Assembly: GCF_030123365.1 (NCBI RefSeq)
Contig: NZ_CP126107.1
Location: 5,383,501 to 5,447,500 of the forward strand
Origin: Neobacillus sp. SuZ13
GTDB taxonomy: Bacteria > Bacillota > Bacilli > Bacillales > Cytobacillaceae
Reading direction: 5' to 3'
DNA: 64,000 nucleotides
In this document: piece by piece, positions 25,650 to 34,437 of the stretch
How positions within the stretch are numbered: position 1 is the stretch's first letter
Layout of the letters: each line of letters begins with the position of its first letter
Notes under the pieces: model-generated
The model's database searches: none
Seen by the model: the letters and a program-made list of their open reading frames with translations, nothing else
What the model was told of the DNA's origin: nothing
Position numbers and translations under genes: made by a program

Positions 25650-27031
25650 TTATGATAAATTTCTTTTACTTGAAAGCGGAGAATCTATGATTGGAGAGCT
25701 CCCCGTTTCAAGGTCTGGGTTATCTACTTCACCCATTGACAGATACTTGGTTTCTGGTGCCCACGCAATTGAGACAATCGTTCCAATCAATAGAATCGCA
25801 CTCATCGCAATCATAGATGGTCCCATTCCCCATGAACTAACACTTACAGGTAACAGAAAGGTTCCGATTGCAGAACCAATGCGGCTAACAGCAGTCGTAA
25901 CGCCGACGCCTGTTCCACGAATTTCTGTAGGGAAAAGTTCTGCAGGATAGATTAACGTAAGGTTGGAAGCAGCAGACATCACAAATGTGAAGGTTGCAAA
26001 TACAATAATTGCTATAGTATGTGATTCTTTAGGTAATACACTTAATATAAATAAAGAGACGGTAAGAATGATAAACGTATAAATGGTGAAGCCTCTTCGT
26101 GTAAGCTTTTCCGTACACCAAACACCAACGATGGATCCAACTAGTAGGAAAAGGTTCAGCTGCATATCAACACTAAACGTTTCTTCAAATCCCATTTTAC
26201 TTAATATGGTAGGGAGAAAGGTATAGATGGCGAAATACGGAACAACCTGACATAAATAAAATAAAGATCCAAATGTTGTCCGCTTCCAAAGATGCTTACT
26301 AAAAAGATCGACCATACGGAAAGCTGTTTTGGAATTTTCTTTAATCGTTTCATCCATTATGGCATTGGGGCCAATATATTTTCTTACGATGGCACGCGCC
26401 TCTTCCGCACGTCCCATTTTAAGTAACCAGAGTGGCGATTCGGGAGTTCCAATACGCAAAATTAGTACAATAAAAGCGGGAATAGCAGCACTCACAAGCA
26501 TCCATCGCCAAGAATCCGGCCCTGATTTTTGTAAATAAAAACCGACGATATTTGAAACTACATACCCGACAGTCCAGAGTACATTTAAAGAAGAAAGCAA
26601 TAATCCTCGATACTTTCTAGGCGCAAACTCAGCTAGTAAAGTCGAACCAACGGCATAGTCTCCTCCTAAGGCAATTCCTATTAATAAACGTAAAATGAAT
26701 AGCGTCCATGGGTCATGTACAAAAAACTGTAAAGCAGAGGCAATCGTTATAATCAGAAAATTTGCTAAGTAGATTTTTTGCCTGCCAATCCGATCAGATA
26801 ATCCTCCTAGAAATAGGCTCCCAAAAAAGAGACCAATTAAAGCAGAGCTTCCGATTAAACCTTCCCAAATAGGTCCTAGTTTCATTTCTGGCCCTAATAA
26901 AGAAAGCGCCATTCCAATAATTCCTAAAGCAAAACCATCCGAAAAGTTAGAACCGAAAGTAAGGGCCGTAATACGAAGGTGAAATTTATTAAGTGGGGCA
27001 TCATCCATTAAATATTTTTGATTGCTCATAA
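25650..27031 (-). CDS. MFS transporter (sugar/aromatic-acid porter type)
   Basis: The 460-residue, 12-helix carrier has GGLSDRIGRQKIYLANF between helices 2 and 3, RLLIGIALGGDYAVG in helix 4, PESPLWLLKMGR before the central loop and YPAELFPTEIRGTG in the second half. This pattern belongs to metabolite:H+ symporters of the sugar-porter/AAHS group. AAAAGGAG before ATG 27031 (MSNQKYL) decides the start; an upstream in-frame ATG has no good site. It is the first gene of the MFS-lyase unit (22-base gap), so it probably imports the lyase substrate. A cre-like site lies upstream. Confidence 0.85.
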
Positions 27032-27106
27032 AAAACTCCTTTTCAATTTTTTTAATTTTTCTGAAAAATTTTTCCAAAAAAAATAACTTTCTTCCTTTCA
27101 TCCTTT

Positions 27107-27120
27107 TTAAAGCGTTTACA
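27107..27120 (-). promoter_or_regulatory. cre-like CcpA site upstream of the MFS-lyase operon
   Basis: The minus strand reads TGTAAACGCTTTAA, matching TGWAARCGYTWWCA at 13 of 14 positions. It lies about 75 bases upstream of the MFS start, where CcpA would repress. Confidence 0.6.
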
Positions 27121-27270
27121 CTTTAGCTAACTAAATTATAATGTTTTGAAATAGAGAAGGCTCTAGATAATCATTCGAACTATTAGCACAATATTGCTAT
27201 TGTAAAGTGAGTTCACCATCAAAAAAAGAAGGAGATCTCGTTAAGAGTCTCCCTCTCTGACTTAATATTT

Positions 27271-28413
27271 TTAAAATCGTTGAAGTGCAAACATCGAGAT
27301 ATCATAATTTGCTTGACCTTCTGTAACTAGATCACAAATAACTTTTCCTATGACGCTTGAAAATTTAAAGCCATGGCCGGAAAAGCCTGCAGCTATTATG
27401 ATATTTGAAAATGCAGGGTGACGGTCAATGATAAAATGTTCATCTGGCGTCAGTGTATAAAGACATGTCTTTCCTTTAATAAGAGGGCCATTGGCTTTAG
27501 GCAGGTACTTCTTAATAAAATCTCGACACCCATTCTCGTCTGATGAACCCACTCCATATTCCCGATTGAAACTATCCGGCTCTACCATTTCGCCTCCATC
27601 ATGTCTTCCAATCTTTAATCCACTTCCATTAATAGATGGAAAGCCATAAAAATGTTCATTTGATACTTCCATACTAAAAGCAGGAAAATGACTAGAGTCA
27701 TAGAGACGCTCATCGCATTCAAACCAGGAGACGGTCTTACGTGTCGGTTGAAGAGGAAGTTCAACCCCTGTTCCCTCAAGGATTTTCCCTGTCCATGCTC
27801 CCGAAGAGACAATCACATAATCAGCCGTATATTGTTTATGTTTTGTATGTACGATGGAACCTTGGGCAAACTTCTCTATTTTCTCCACTTTTGTATGAGG
27901 TACTAAGGTCATCCCATTGTCTAAACCTTGCCGGCGATAAGCTCGAATACATTCTTCACTAAAAAGCACCCCAGATTTTTTTTCTAAACACCCAACTAGA
28001 CCCTCTGGTAGAGAAATGCCTTTCCAGCGATCATTAATCGCATCACTTGTTAGGACTTCCTGTGGTAAAGAAAATTCCTTGGCACTTTTGATTACCTCTT
28101 CGATAAAGGGAGAGCCCTCTGCACCTACACACAAGACACCTGTAGGAGAGAACAACTCCATTCCTGATTCTTGTTCTAACTCCTGCCACAATTCTTGGGC
28201 CCCAAGCGCAAGCGGAACATATTGCCTTCCTTCTCCATATGCATGACGAATGATTCTCGTATCTCCATGATGACTTCCAAAGCTATGTGGAGGATCATTA
28301 GCATCTATTAATAAGGTCCTTTTCCCACGTTTTGATAAGTAATACCCCGCAGCCATGCCCATCGACCCTGCGCCTACAATTACAACATCATAGTGGTCCA
28401 TCAAATGAATCAC
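27271..28413 (-). CDS. monomeric sarcosine oxidase-type flavoenzyme (N-methyl amino acid oxidase)
   Basis: The roughly 380-residue FAD enzyme follows Bacillus monomeric sarcosine oxidase closely: DVVIVGAGSMGMAAGYYLSKRG, GSHHGDTRIIRHAYGEGRQYVP, YGFPSINGSGLKIGRHDGG with the active-site Lys and His, and KGKTCLYTLTPDEHF with the cysteine that binds FAD covalently. It oxidises sarcosine or related N-methyl amino acids to the free amino acid, formaldehyde and hydrogen peroxide; N-methyltryptophan oxidase (SolA) is the close alternative. GGAAGG precedes a GTG at 28413; ATGs at 28425 and 28401 are alternatives. Its place among betaine genes fits oxidation of partly demethylated amines. Confidence 0.88.
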   Translation of the reverse strand: MIHLMDHYDVVIVGAGSMGMAAGYYLSKRGKRTLLIDANDPPHSFGSHHGDTRIIRHAYGEGRQYVPLALGAQELWQELEQESGMELFSPTGVLCVGAEGSPFIEEVIKSAKEFSLPQEVLTSDAINDRWKGISLPEGLVGCLEKKSGVLFSEECIRAYRRQGLDNGMTLVPHTKVEKIEKFAQGSIVHTKHKQYTADYVIVSSGAWTGKILEGTGVELPLQPTRKTVSWFECDERLYDSSHFPAFSMEVSNEHFYGFPSINGSGLKIGRHDGGEMVEPDSFNREYGVGSSDENGCRDFIKKYLPKANGPLIKGKTCLYTLTPDEHFIIDRHPAFSNIIIAAGFSGHGFKFSSVIGKVICDLVTEGQANYDISMFALQRF

Positions 28414-28568
28414 GCATCCTTCCATTCTCTTATTTTAAGTATGAAATAATAATATCAGAAAATTCTTTTAGATCGGAGGATTTTACTATCCTTAAAAATT
28501 AAGTCATGTATAAATGTGCTCTTTTTTATTCAATTCTTGCTCCTGATTGATTCTAAATCTATACATTC

Positions 28569-28602
28569 AAAAAAACCTACAAAGAACAAGCCTTTGTAGG
28601 TT
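28569..28602 (-). terminator. Rho-independent terminator after the second symporter
   Basis: AACCTACAAAG pairs with CTTTGTAGGTT, followed on the minus strand by a T run. It ends the DUF3311-symporter operon 34 bases past its stop. Confidence 0.9.
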
Positions 28603-28635
28603 AGTTGGAGATTATATTAGTTTTTTTAACTAAAC

Positions 28636-30102
28636 TTATACTGCTTTTGTATCAATCTCTCTCTCTATTTGTACTGATGTTCTAGTAATAGAACTGACCG
28701 CGAACATGAAAACAATGTTAATGACAAGGGCCGCGATACCGACATCGAGATCTTTTATAAACGAAGGGGCCTTCGGAAAGAACGTCGCCATAGTCGAACT
28801 GGTTAGGGTCACATAAGCAACCATGATGACACCGGATATAATCCCTGCTGCTGCACCTGCTTTAGTAACGGGGTTTTTCTTCCATAAACTTAAAAACAGT
28901 GGTGGGAATAGTTGCAACACAAAGCTGTAAGCCATAATCAGTAAGGCAATAATACTGTTTCCTCCGAAAAAAGTGAAAAATAAGGCGATTAGAGCCACGA
29001 TTGGGACACACATCCGCGTGTAGCGTCCAATTTGCTCGTCGGTGGTATTCGGTTTAATCGATTTATAAATGTTTTTCGTTAAAATCGTCGCTGCCGTTAG
29101 TAATAACATTGAACACGGGACCAATGCGGTTAAGATACCGGCGGCTCCTATGACTCCAACCACCCAAGGGTCGAATGTTGCTTTAGCGATTTTAAAGAGA
29201 GATAAATCTGTATCTGCGCCTTGTAAATTTGGAATTTGTAAAAGTGCCGTGAAGCCAATGAATAAAATGAATACCAATATAATTTGGTACAGAGGCAAAA
29301 TTGCTGCGTTCTGTCGCAATGTTCTTTCATTTTTCGATGATAAACTGGCACCGAAACATTGAGGCCACATATATTGTCCTAATCCGATCGTTAAACAGGT
29401 TGAAATATACCAGGATATACTTAAGCCTTCGTCAGGCATTAATAAGAACTCCGGCTTTGCCGCATCCAATGTTTCAAACATCGGCTTAATGCCGCCATAA
29501 TAATGATACGGTAAATAGAAACCTAAAAATAGAATAACACCGAGAAGGAGAATGTCTTTTAATATGGCTGTTGAGGCTGAACCATGAATACCGGACAATG
29601 ACACAAAAATCGTGACGGCAACTACCCCAATACATACAGCTAAATTCGGTGAAATTGCGCCATAGGAAGCCTCTGACACAATGATTTTAAGACCTTTTAA
29701 CTGTAAAACGATATAAGGAATCATTGAAACGACCCCGACAATAGCGACTAATAACCCAAGTGGTTTACTGTCATACTTCTTTGCAAAAAAGTCCGATTGA
29801 GTAATCACTCGATGCTTTTTGGCATAACGCCAAATCGGAGGCAAAATCCAGAACGGCACAATATAACAGAAGGCGTTAAAGATATAAATGATGGGACCTC
29901 CCATTCGGTAGGTTCCTCCTGTTCCTCCGAGAAATACATAGGTTGTAAAAATTTCACCGGCCATTAACACAAACATGACGATTGGACCAAAATTACGGCC
30001 ACCGACGGCCCATTCTTCGAGTTGTTGTCCTTTGCGGGCACGAATCCCTAAATAGAAAGCCAGAAGAAAAGTACCTATGAGAATGATGATAGAGCTGATC
30101 AT
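28636..30102 (-). CDS. sodium:solute symporter (SSS family), second copy
   Basis: The 488-residue membrane protein has about 13 helices and the same landmarks as the symporter at 7522: EEWAVGGRNFGPIVMFVLMAGEIFTTYVFLGG, IPYIVLQLKGL and ALVPCSMLLLTAATILTKNIYK. It is a sodium- or proton-coupled carrier for a small organic compound. The context suggests a methylated amine, betaine or breakdown product, but this is inference. It overlaps the DUF3311 gene by 4 bases and ends in a terminator. Confidence 0.85.
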   Translation of the reverse strand: MISSIIILIGTFLLAFYLGIRARKGQQLEEWAVGGRNFGPIVMFVLMAGEIFTTYVFLGGTGGTYRMGGPIIYIFNAFCYIVPFWILPPIWRYAKKHRVITQSDFFAKKYDSKPLGLLVAIVGVVSMIPYIVLQLKGLKIIVSEASYGAISPNLAVCIGVVAVTIFVSLSGIHGSASTAILKDILLLGVILFLGFYLPYHYYGGIKPMFETLDAAKPEFLLMPDEGLSISWYISTCLTIGLGQYMWPQCFGASLSSKNERTLRQNAAILPLYQIILVFILFIGFTALLQIPNLQGADTDLSLFKIAKATFDPWVVGVIGAAGILTALVPCSMLLLTAATILTKNIYKSIKPNTTDEQIGRYTRMCVPIVALIALFFTFFGGNSIIALLIMAYSFVLQLFPPLFLSLWKKNPVTKAGAAAGIISGVIMVAYVTLTSSTMATFFPKAPSFIKDLDVGIAALVINIVFMFAVSSITRTSVQIEREIDTKAV

Positions 30103-30287
30103 TTAGTTTCCTCCTGTCTATCTAATAAAATATTAGTAATCAATAAAAATACTGAAGTTAAAACTAGCCAGGCAGTCGCCCAAAAAACAATGAAGGGTAA
30201 CCCAAATATATAAGGCTCGATCCGGTTTACAACCGTGAACGCACCAATGATAGGAATTATTGCAAGGATCCAAATTAAAACTTTCAC
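30099..30287 (-). CDS. DUF3311 small membrane protein, second copy
   Basis: The 62-residue, two-helix protein resembles the copy at 7319 (FTVVNRIEPYIFGLPFIVFWATAWLVLTS). The start is GTG with GGGG nine bases upstream. Its end overlaps the symporter start by four bases, the coupling also seen in the first pair. Confidence 0.82.
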   Translation of the reverse strand: MKVLIWILAIIPIIGAFTVVNRIEPYIFGLPFIVFWATAWLVLTSVFLLITNILLDRQEETK

Positions 30288-30408
30288 TTAGAAATTCCCC
30301 CTCATGGATATTAGTATGAATTTTCAGACTTTATACTCTTTGCTTATTCCGAATTCTAATAGAGTAGATTATAGACTATTAAAAAACAAGTGATTTTAGC
30401 ATCAAATT

Positions 30409-30423
30409 TGAAAACGCTTTACA
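30409..30423 (-). promoter_or_regulatory. cre-like CcpA site upstream of the second symporter pair
   Basis: The plus strand reads TGAAAACGCTTTACA, close to the palindromic cre consensus. It lies about 120 bases before the DUF3311 start. The remaining 30288-30515 sequence is AT-rich spacer. Confidence 0.5.
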
Positions 30424-30515
30424 TTTTAAAAACAAAAATATAATGAGGATTACATAAAAGGCCGTTTGAGACCTTTTATGCAATACATAATACCGTAGAT
30501 GAATCTATCAGTCTA

Positions 30516-31607
30516 TCAACTTTTCACCTGTTGGGAATCAACGAAAGACTTAATCAGTTCAACGACACGGTTTCCTACATCGGCTGTAGAAGAAATGCCA
30601 TTCATATCCGGTGTCAAAACCTCATTTTCTACCAAAAGTTGTTCGATTGCATCCAACACGAGTTTTCCGTATGCTTCATAGCCGAAAAAGTCGAGCATTT
30701 GGCTTGCGGACCAAATAGCGGCAAGCGGATTGGCAATCTGCTGTCCAGCTATATCCGGAGCCGATCCGTGAATCGGCTCAAACATCGAAGGAAAGTTTCT
30801 TTCCGGATTGATATTCGCTCCAGCAGCGAGTCCGATCCCTCCAGCGATTGCAGCACCCAAATCCGTTAATATATCACCGAACAAGTTCGAGGTCACAACG
30901 ACTTCAAAGCGTTTTGGATCTTTAATCATAAGCATCGCCGCCGCGTCGACAAGGTAAGTTGCAGTTTTGACTTCCAGAAAATCTGCGCTCACTTCTTCAA
31001 ATATCTGATCCCAAAAAACCATCGAGTAATTAAGGGCATTTGCTTTAGAAATGCTCGTCAGCGACCTGCCTTCTTTTTTCGCCGTTTCAAACGCGTATCG
31101 AATGATTCGCTCCGTGCCTTTACGGGAAAAAACACCGTTTTGCAGGACAACTTCGTGTTCCTGCCCTTTAAACAGCCAGTCACCTGCGCCTGAATATTCA
31201 CCTTCAGTATTTTCACGAATGAATAGCATATCGATTTCCTCGCGTTTCACGTCGACAAGCGGTAAGTGCGCACCTTTTAACAGGGTTACAGGCCGAATAT
31301 TCACATACTGATCAAAGCTTTTTCGGATTTTTAACAATAGATCCCACAGAGAAATATGGTCTGGGACTCCGGGAAACCCGACTGCTCCCAAATATATCGC
31401 ATCAAACCCTTTCAGCTGCTCGATACCATCATCATCCATCATTTTTCCATTTTCTGCGTAAAATTCGCATCCCCATGGAAAATAAGTGAAATCAAATTGG
31501 AAACCCGAATCAAGTTCTGCCACTTTTTTTAATACTTTGATCCCTTCATTAATTACTTCAGGGCCAATGCCATCTCCAGCGATAACTGCTATTTTAAACT
31601 GCTTCAC
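30516..31607 (-). CDS. D-malate / tartrate dehydrogenase (decarboxylating)
   Basis: The 363-residue NAD-dependent beta-decarboxylating dehydrogenase matches the tartrate/D-malate branch rather than leucine biosynthesis: YFPWGCEFYAENGKMM, IYLGAVGFPGVPDHISLWDLLL, FDQYVNIRPV, FIRENTEGEYSGAG and FEPIHGSAPDIAGQ. It would oxidise D-malate to pyruvate and CO2 (YcsA/DmlA/TtuC relatives). No leucine genes are nearby. It starts with GTG after GGGAG, 18 bases behind the aldehyde dehydrogenase, as last gene of the sigma-54 operon. If the oxygenase releases (R)-malic semialdehyde from L-carnitine, this enzyme completes the route. Confidence 0.9.
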   Translation of the reverse strand: MKQFKIAVIAGDGIGPEVINEGIKVLKKVAELDSGFQFDFTYFPWGCEFYAENGKMMDDDGIEQLKGFDAIYLGAVGFPGVPDHISLWDLLLKIRKSFDQYVNIRPVTLLKGAHLPLVDVKREEIDMLFIRENTEGEYSGAGDWLFKGQEHEVVLQNGVFSRKGTERIIRYAFETAKKEGRSLTSISKANALNYSMVFWDQIFEEVSADFLEVKTATYLVDAAAMLMIKDPKRFEVVVTSNLFGDILTDLGAAIAGGIGLAAGANINPERNFPSMFEPIHGSAPDIAGQQIANPLAAIWSASQMLDFFGYEAYGKLVLDAIEQLLVENEVLTPDMNGISSTADVGNRVVELIKSFVDSQQVKS

Positions 31608-31625
31608 AATGATCTCCCTCGTTTT

Positions 31626-33077
31626 TTAGCCCTGGTTCCAAACAACCAATTTCAATTCAGTCATTTCTTCCACAGCGTATTTTATTCCTTCACGGCCGGT
31701 CCCACTTTCTTTTACACCACCGTATGGCATTTGGTCGACACGATAGGTCGGCACGTCATTAATAATGACGCCGCCCACATGCAATTCCTGTGATGCAAAC
31801 AAAGCATTTTTCACATTGTTCGTATAAATGCCGGCCTGCAAACCGAAGCGAGAATCATTCACTTGCTCAATCGCTTCTTCAACCGAACGTACTTTGTTAA
31901 CAACGACAACTGGAGCAAAGGCTTCCTGGCAAGAAATTTTTAATGAATGGTCCGCATCGGTAATTATCGTTGGCTCCAGAACGCCATCCTGCAGTTTGCC
32001 GCCCGCTGCTATCGTTGCATTGCTGCCTTTCGATTCTTCAATCCAGCCCAGTACACGTTCCGCTTCCCCTCTAGAGATTAAAGCTGAAATATACGTATCC
32101 GGATCAAGCGGATCACCGATTTTCAGCTTCTTCGCAGCTTCAGTGAATTTCGAAACAAATTCTTCATATACTTCTTCATGTGCATACACACGCTGCAAGG
32201 AAATACATACTTGCCCTTGGTTAGAGAAAGCGCCCATGATGCAGCGGTCAATAATCGAATCGATGTCAATATCCTTATCAATAATTAAGGCTGCGTTTGA
32301 ACCAAGTTCAAGTGTAGTCTTTTTCAAGCCTGCCTTGTTCCGGATGCCGATGCCGACGCTCGGACTGCCTGTGAATGTAACCATGCTTACGCGGTCGTCT
32401 TCGACAATCGCATCCCCGACTGTGCCGCCGGGACCTGTTACTACATTCAAAGCACCTGCTGGAAGACCGGCTTCTTCAAAAATTTCCGCGATAAAGAGGG
32501 CAGACAGAGGTGTCTGCGATGCTGGCTTCAAGACAATCGTATTGCCAGCCGCAATCGCAGGCCCGACTTTATGAGCAACAAGGTTCATCGGGAAGTTGAA
32601 AGGGGTAATCGCCCCAATGACCCCAATCGGCTCTCTTAACGTGTAACCAATTCGGCCGACGCCTCCAGCAGCTGCGTCAAATGGAATTGTTTCTCCGTGG
32701 ATTCTTTTTGCCTCTTCGGCTGCAAACTTATACGTTTCAATTGTTCTCGCCACTTCCGCTTTCGCGAACATGATTGGTTTCGCTGATTCACGAGAAATGA
32801 CTTCAGCTGCTTCGGCCGCTTTCTCTTTTAAAAGCGCCACCACGTTTTCTAAAATCTCCGCACGCTGATACGCCGGCATTTTCACCATCACTCCGCGTGC
32901 TTCGTATGCCGCAGTAATCGCCTGGACAGTCAGGTGTTTATCCGCCATCGCAATTTGAGCGATCTCTTCTCCGGAATACGGGGAGTATAAAGGAGCATAT
33001 TTTGTGGTTTCTACTTTTTCTCCATTAATCATTAGAAACTGCTTTGTCGGTTTTACTTCATTCGCTAAATTACTCAT
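31626..33077 (-). CDS. NAD(P)-dependent aldehyde dehydrogenase (malic semialdehyde candidate)
   Basis: The 483-residue ALDH-superfamily enzyme has the conserved PFNFPMNLVAHKVGPAIAAGN region, TFTGSPSVG, the glutamate in LELGSNA and the catalytic cysteine in NQGQVCIS. GGAGG seven bases before ATG 33077 (MSNLANE) decides the start, which overlaps the oxygenase stop by 8 bases. Being between a CntA-like oxygenase and a D-malate dehydrogenase, it probably oxidises (R)-malic semialdehyde to D-malate. The superfamily is certain; the substrate is inferred. Confidence 0.85.
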   Translation of the reverse strand: MSNLANEVKPTKQFLMINGEKVETTKYAPLYSPYSGEEIAQIAMADKHLTVQAITAAYEARGVMVKMPAYQRAEILENVVALLKEKAAEAAEVISRESAKPIMFAKAEVARTIETYKFAAEEAKRIHGETIPFDAAAGGVGRIGYTLREPIGVIGAITPFNFPMNLVAHKVGPAIAAGNTIVLKPASQTPLSALFIAEIFEEAGLPAGALNVVTGPGGTVGDAIVEDDRVSMVTFTGSPSVGIGIRNKAGLKKTTLELGSNAALIIDKDIDIDSIIDRCIMGAFSNQGQVCISLQRVYAHEEVYEEFVSKFTEAAKKLKIGDPLDPDTYISALISRGEAERVLGWIEESKGSNATIAAGGKLQDGVLEPTIITDADHSLKISCQEAFAPVVVVNKVRSVEEAIEQVNDSRFGLQAGIYTNNVKNALFASQELHVGGVIINDVPTYRVDQMPYGGVKESGTGREGIKYAVEEMTELKLVVWNQG

Positions 33078-34152
33078 TGAGGGCCTCCAATACCATTTCA
33101 TGAAATTGTACAATTGCTTTTTCTGAAGACGAATATCTTCCCTTGTTAAATGCACGGGAGCGGAAACCGATTTGTTCTAACTCGACAAGCTCCACATCTT
33201 CCAGGCGAACTTGTTCAGCAAAAGCAACTAAGTCTTTTTCTTCTTGAGTCAAATTCTCATCACGGAAATAATAAGTATAAAGAATCAAAGTTGTTTCATG
33301 ATCAATCGGCACCAATTGAATCGTCGCCATATTGCCAGGACCCGGATATATGGTCAGCATAAGGTTTGGCCACAGCCAGAAGAAGGATCCACCTTTCATT
33401 TCCGCCTGATTTAAATCGACTGTCCCATAATTTTTATCCGGTTTAACAATGGATCCTTGTAGTGAATAATTTTCACATGTAATGATTTGATAATCATCCA
33501 TATCAAGGGCTGCAACAAAGCTTGGATGGGCGACATGACAGTGGTCGCACTCTAAATAATTGTCAATAAACGCTTTCCAGTTCGCTTTAATCACCCGTGA
33601 TGTTTGGTTTGTTCTTTTTAACTCACTTAAAAACGGATATTTGCTCAAGCGGTCGAAGAAATCGCCGTAAGATTCGCTAAGCGGCTTCGCGTTATCGTCC
33701 AAGTTGACAAAGATTAAAGATTCCAAGATTTCCATGCGGACTGAGCGTAAACAAGCATCTTTTACACAAGCTGCATCTTCCCCTTTAAAGTTAGGTGCTT
33801 TGTTTAATTGCCCATCTAATTTAAATGTCCAACCATGGTAGGCGCATTGTAAAATTTTCTTCTTACCTGACTCATTTTTTTCAAGCTTTGTCGCACGGTG
33901 CGGACAGACGTTATAAAAAGCGCGGATGACTTCATCCTGGCCGCGAGTCACGATAATCGGTTCGTTCGCTACTTCCGTCGTAAAGAAAGCACCTACTTTT
34001 TCTAACTGACTGACATGCCCCACAAGCTGCCAAGATTTAGAGAATACAAGATCCATTTCTTTTTCAAGTACTTTGGGATCTGTGTATTTGTCATACGTCA
34101 ATGTTCTTTCAAATGTTCGATTTGTTGCATTTCCTACTGCGTTATAAGCCAT
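33070..34152 (-). CDS. Rieske non-heme iron oxygenase, CntA/GbcA type (carnitine monooxygenase candidate)
   Basis: The 360-residue oxygenase alpha subunit has the Rieske cluster ligands C83-P-H85 and C103-A-Y-H106. The mononuclear iron site lies in NYLECDHCHVAHP (His204, His209) with Asp319 in VRLEDVELVE. Glu201 stands where classical ring-hydroxylating dioxygenases have the bridging Asp, a trait known from the carnitine oxygenase CntA and its quaternary-amine relatives. The C-terminal part (LTQEEKDLV...RSRAFNKGR) also follows CntA. It should cleave a C-N bond of a trimethylammonium compound. Carnitine fits the downstream enzymes best; glycine betaine or stachydrine are alternatives. No reductase gene (CntB) accompanies it. 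Confidence 0.85.
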   Translation of the reverse strand: MAYNAVGNATNRTFERTLTYDKYTDPKVLEKEMDLVFSKSWQLVGHVSQLEKVGAFFTTEVANEPIIVTRGQDEVIRAFYNVCPHRATKLEKNESGKKKILQCAYHGWTFKLDGQLNKAPNFKGEDAACVKDACLRSVRMEILESLIFVNLDDNAKPLSESYGDFFDRLSKYPFLSELKRTNQTSRVIKANWKAFIDNYLECDHCHVAHPSFVAALDMDDYQIITCENYSLQGSIVKPDKNYGTVDLNQAEMKGGSFFWLWPNLMLTIYPGPGNMATIQLVPIDHETTLILYTYYFRDENLTQEEKDLVAFAEQVRLEDVELVELEQIGFRSRAFNKGRYSSSEKAIVQFHEMVLEALNE

Positions 34153-34283
34153 AATTCATTCTCCTTCATAAATAATTGATTAGTGAGTACTTGCTGGCAA
34201 AGACTCTCATTGAATGCTTAAAATAGTAAAACAATTAATAACATTAACAACATACTCACCTTGCTATCTGACAATTTTATATA

Positions 34284-34300
34284 TGCAATTAGTGTGCCAA
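34284..34300 (-). promoter_or_regulatory. sigma-54 (-24/-12) promoter of the oxygenase operon
   Basis: On the minus strand TTGGCAC-ACTAA-TTGCA matches the sigma-54 consensus TTGGCAC-N5-TTGCW completely. It lies about 130 bases upstream of the oxygenase start and points to it. The adjacent divergent gene encodes a sigma-54 activator. Confidence 0.92.
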
Positions 34301-34350
34301 CTTTTCAAAACAGTGTAAACACACAAAAAATTTTGATTTTTATAAAAAAT

Positions 34351-34388
34351 GCTTTCATATTGAGTTATAATTAACTCAATATGAAAGC
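34351..34388. promoter_or_regulatory. 16-bp perfect inverted repeat, likely activator-binding (UAS) site
   Basis: GCTTTCATATTGAGTT (34351-34366) and AACTCAATATGAAAGC (34373-34388) are perfect inverted repeats with a 6-bp spacer. The centre is about 97 bp upstream of the predicted sigma-54 start, the usual place for an enhancer site, and about 70 bp upstream of the activator gene. The right end also resembles half of a cre site. Confidence 0.75.
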
Positions 34389-34437
34389 GTTTTTGTCAAA
34401 ATTAACTCATCACCTTTAGAAAAGAGAGGATCATTCT

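Noticed and set aside
30516..31607. Annotation as 3-isopropylmalate dehydrogenase LeuB
   Set aside because: The active-site region and length match the tartrate/D-malate branch, and no leucine genes are present.
31828..32574. 248-codon open frame antisense to the aldehyde dehydrogenase
   Set aside because: It is a shadow frame of a GC-richer conserved gene with low-complexity Ser/Ala content and no start signal.
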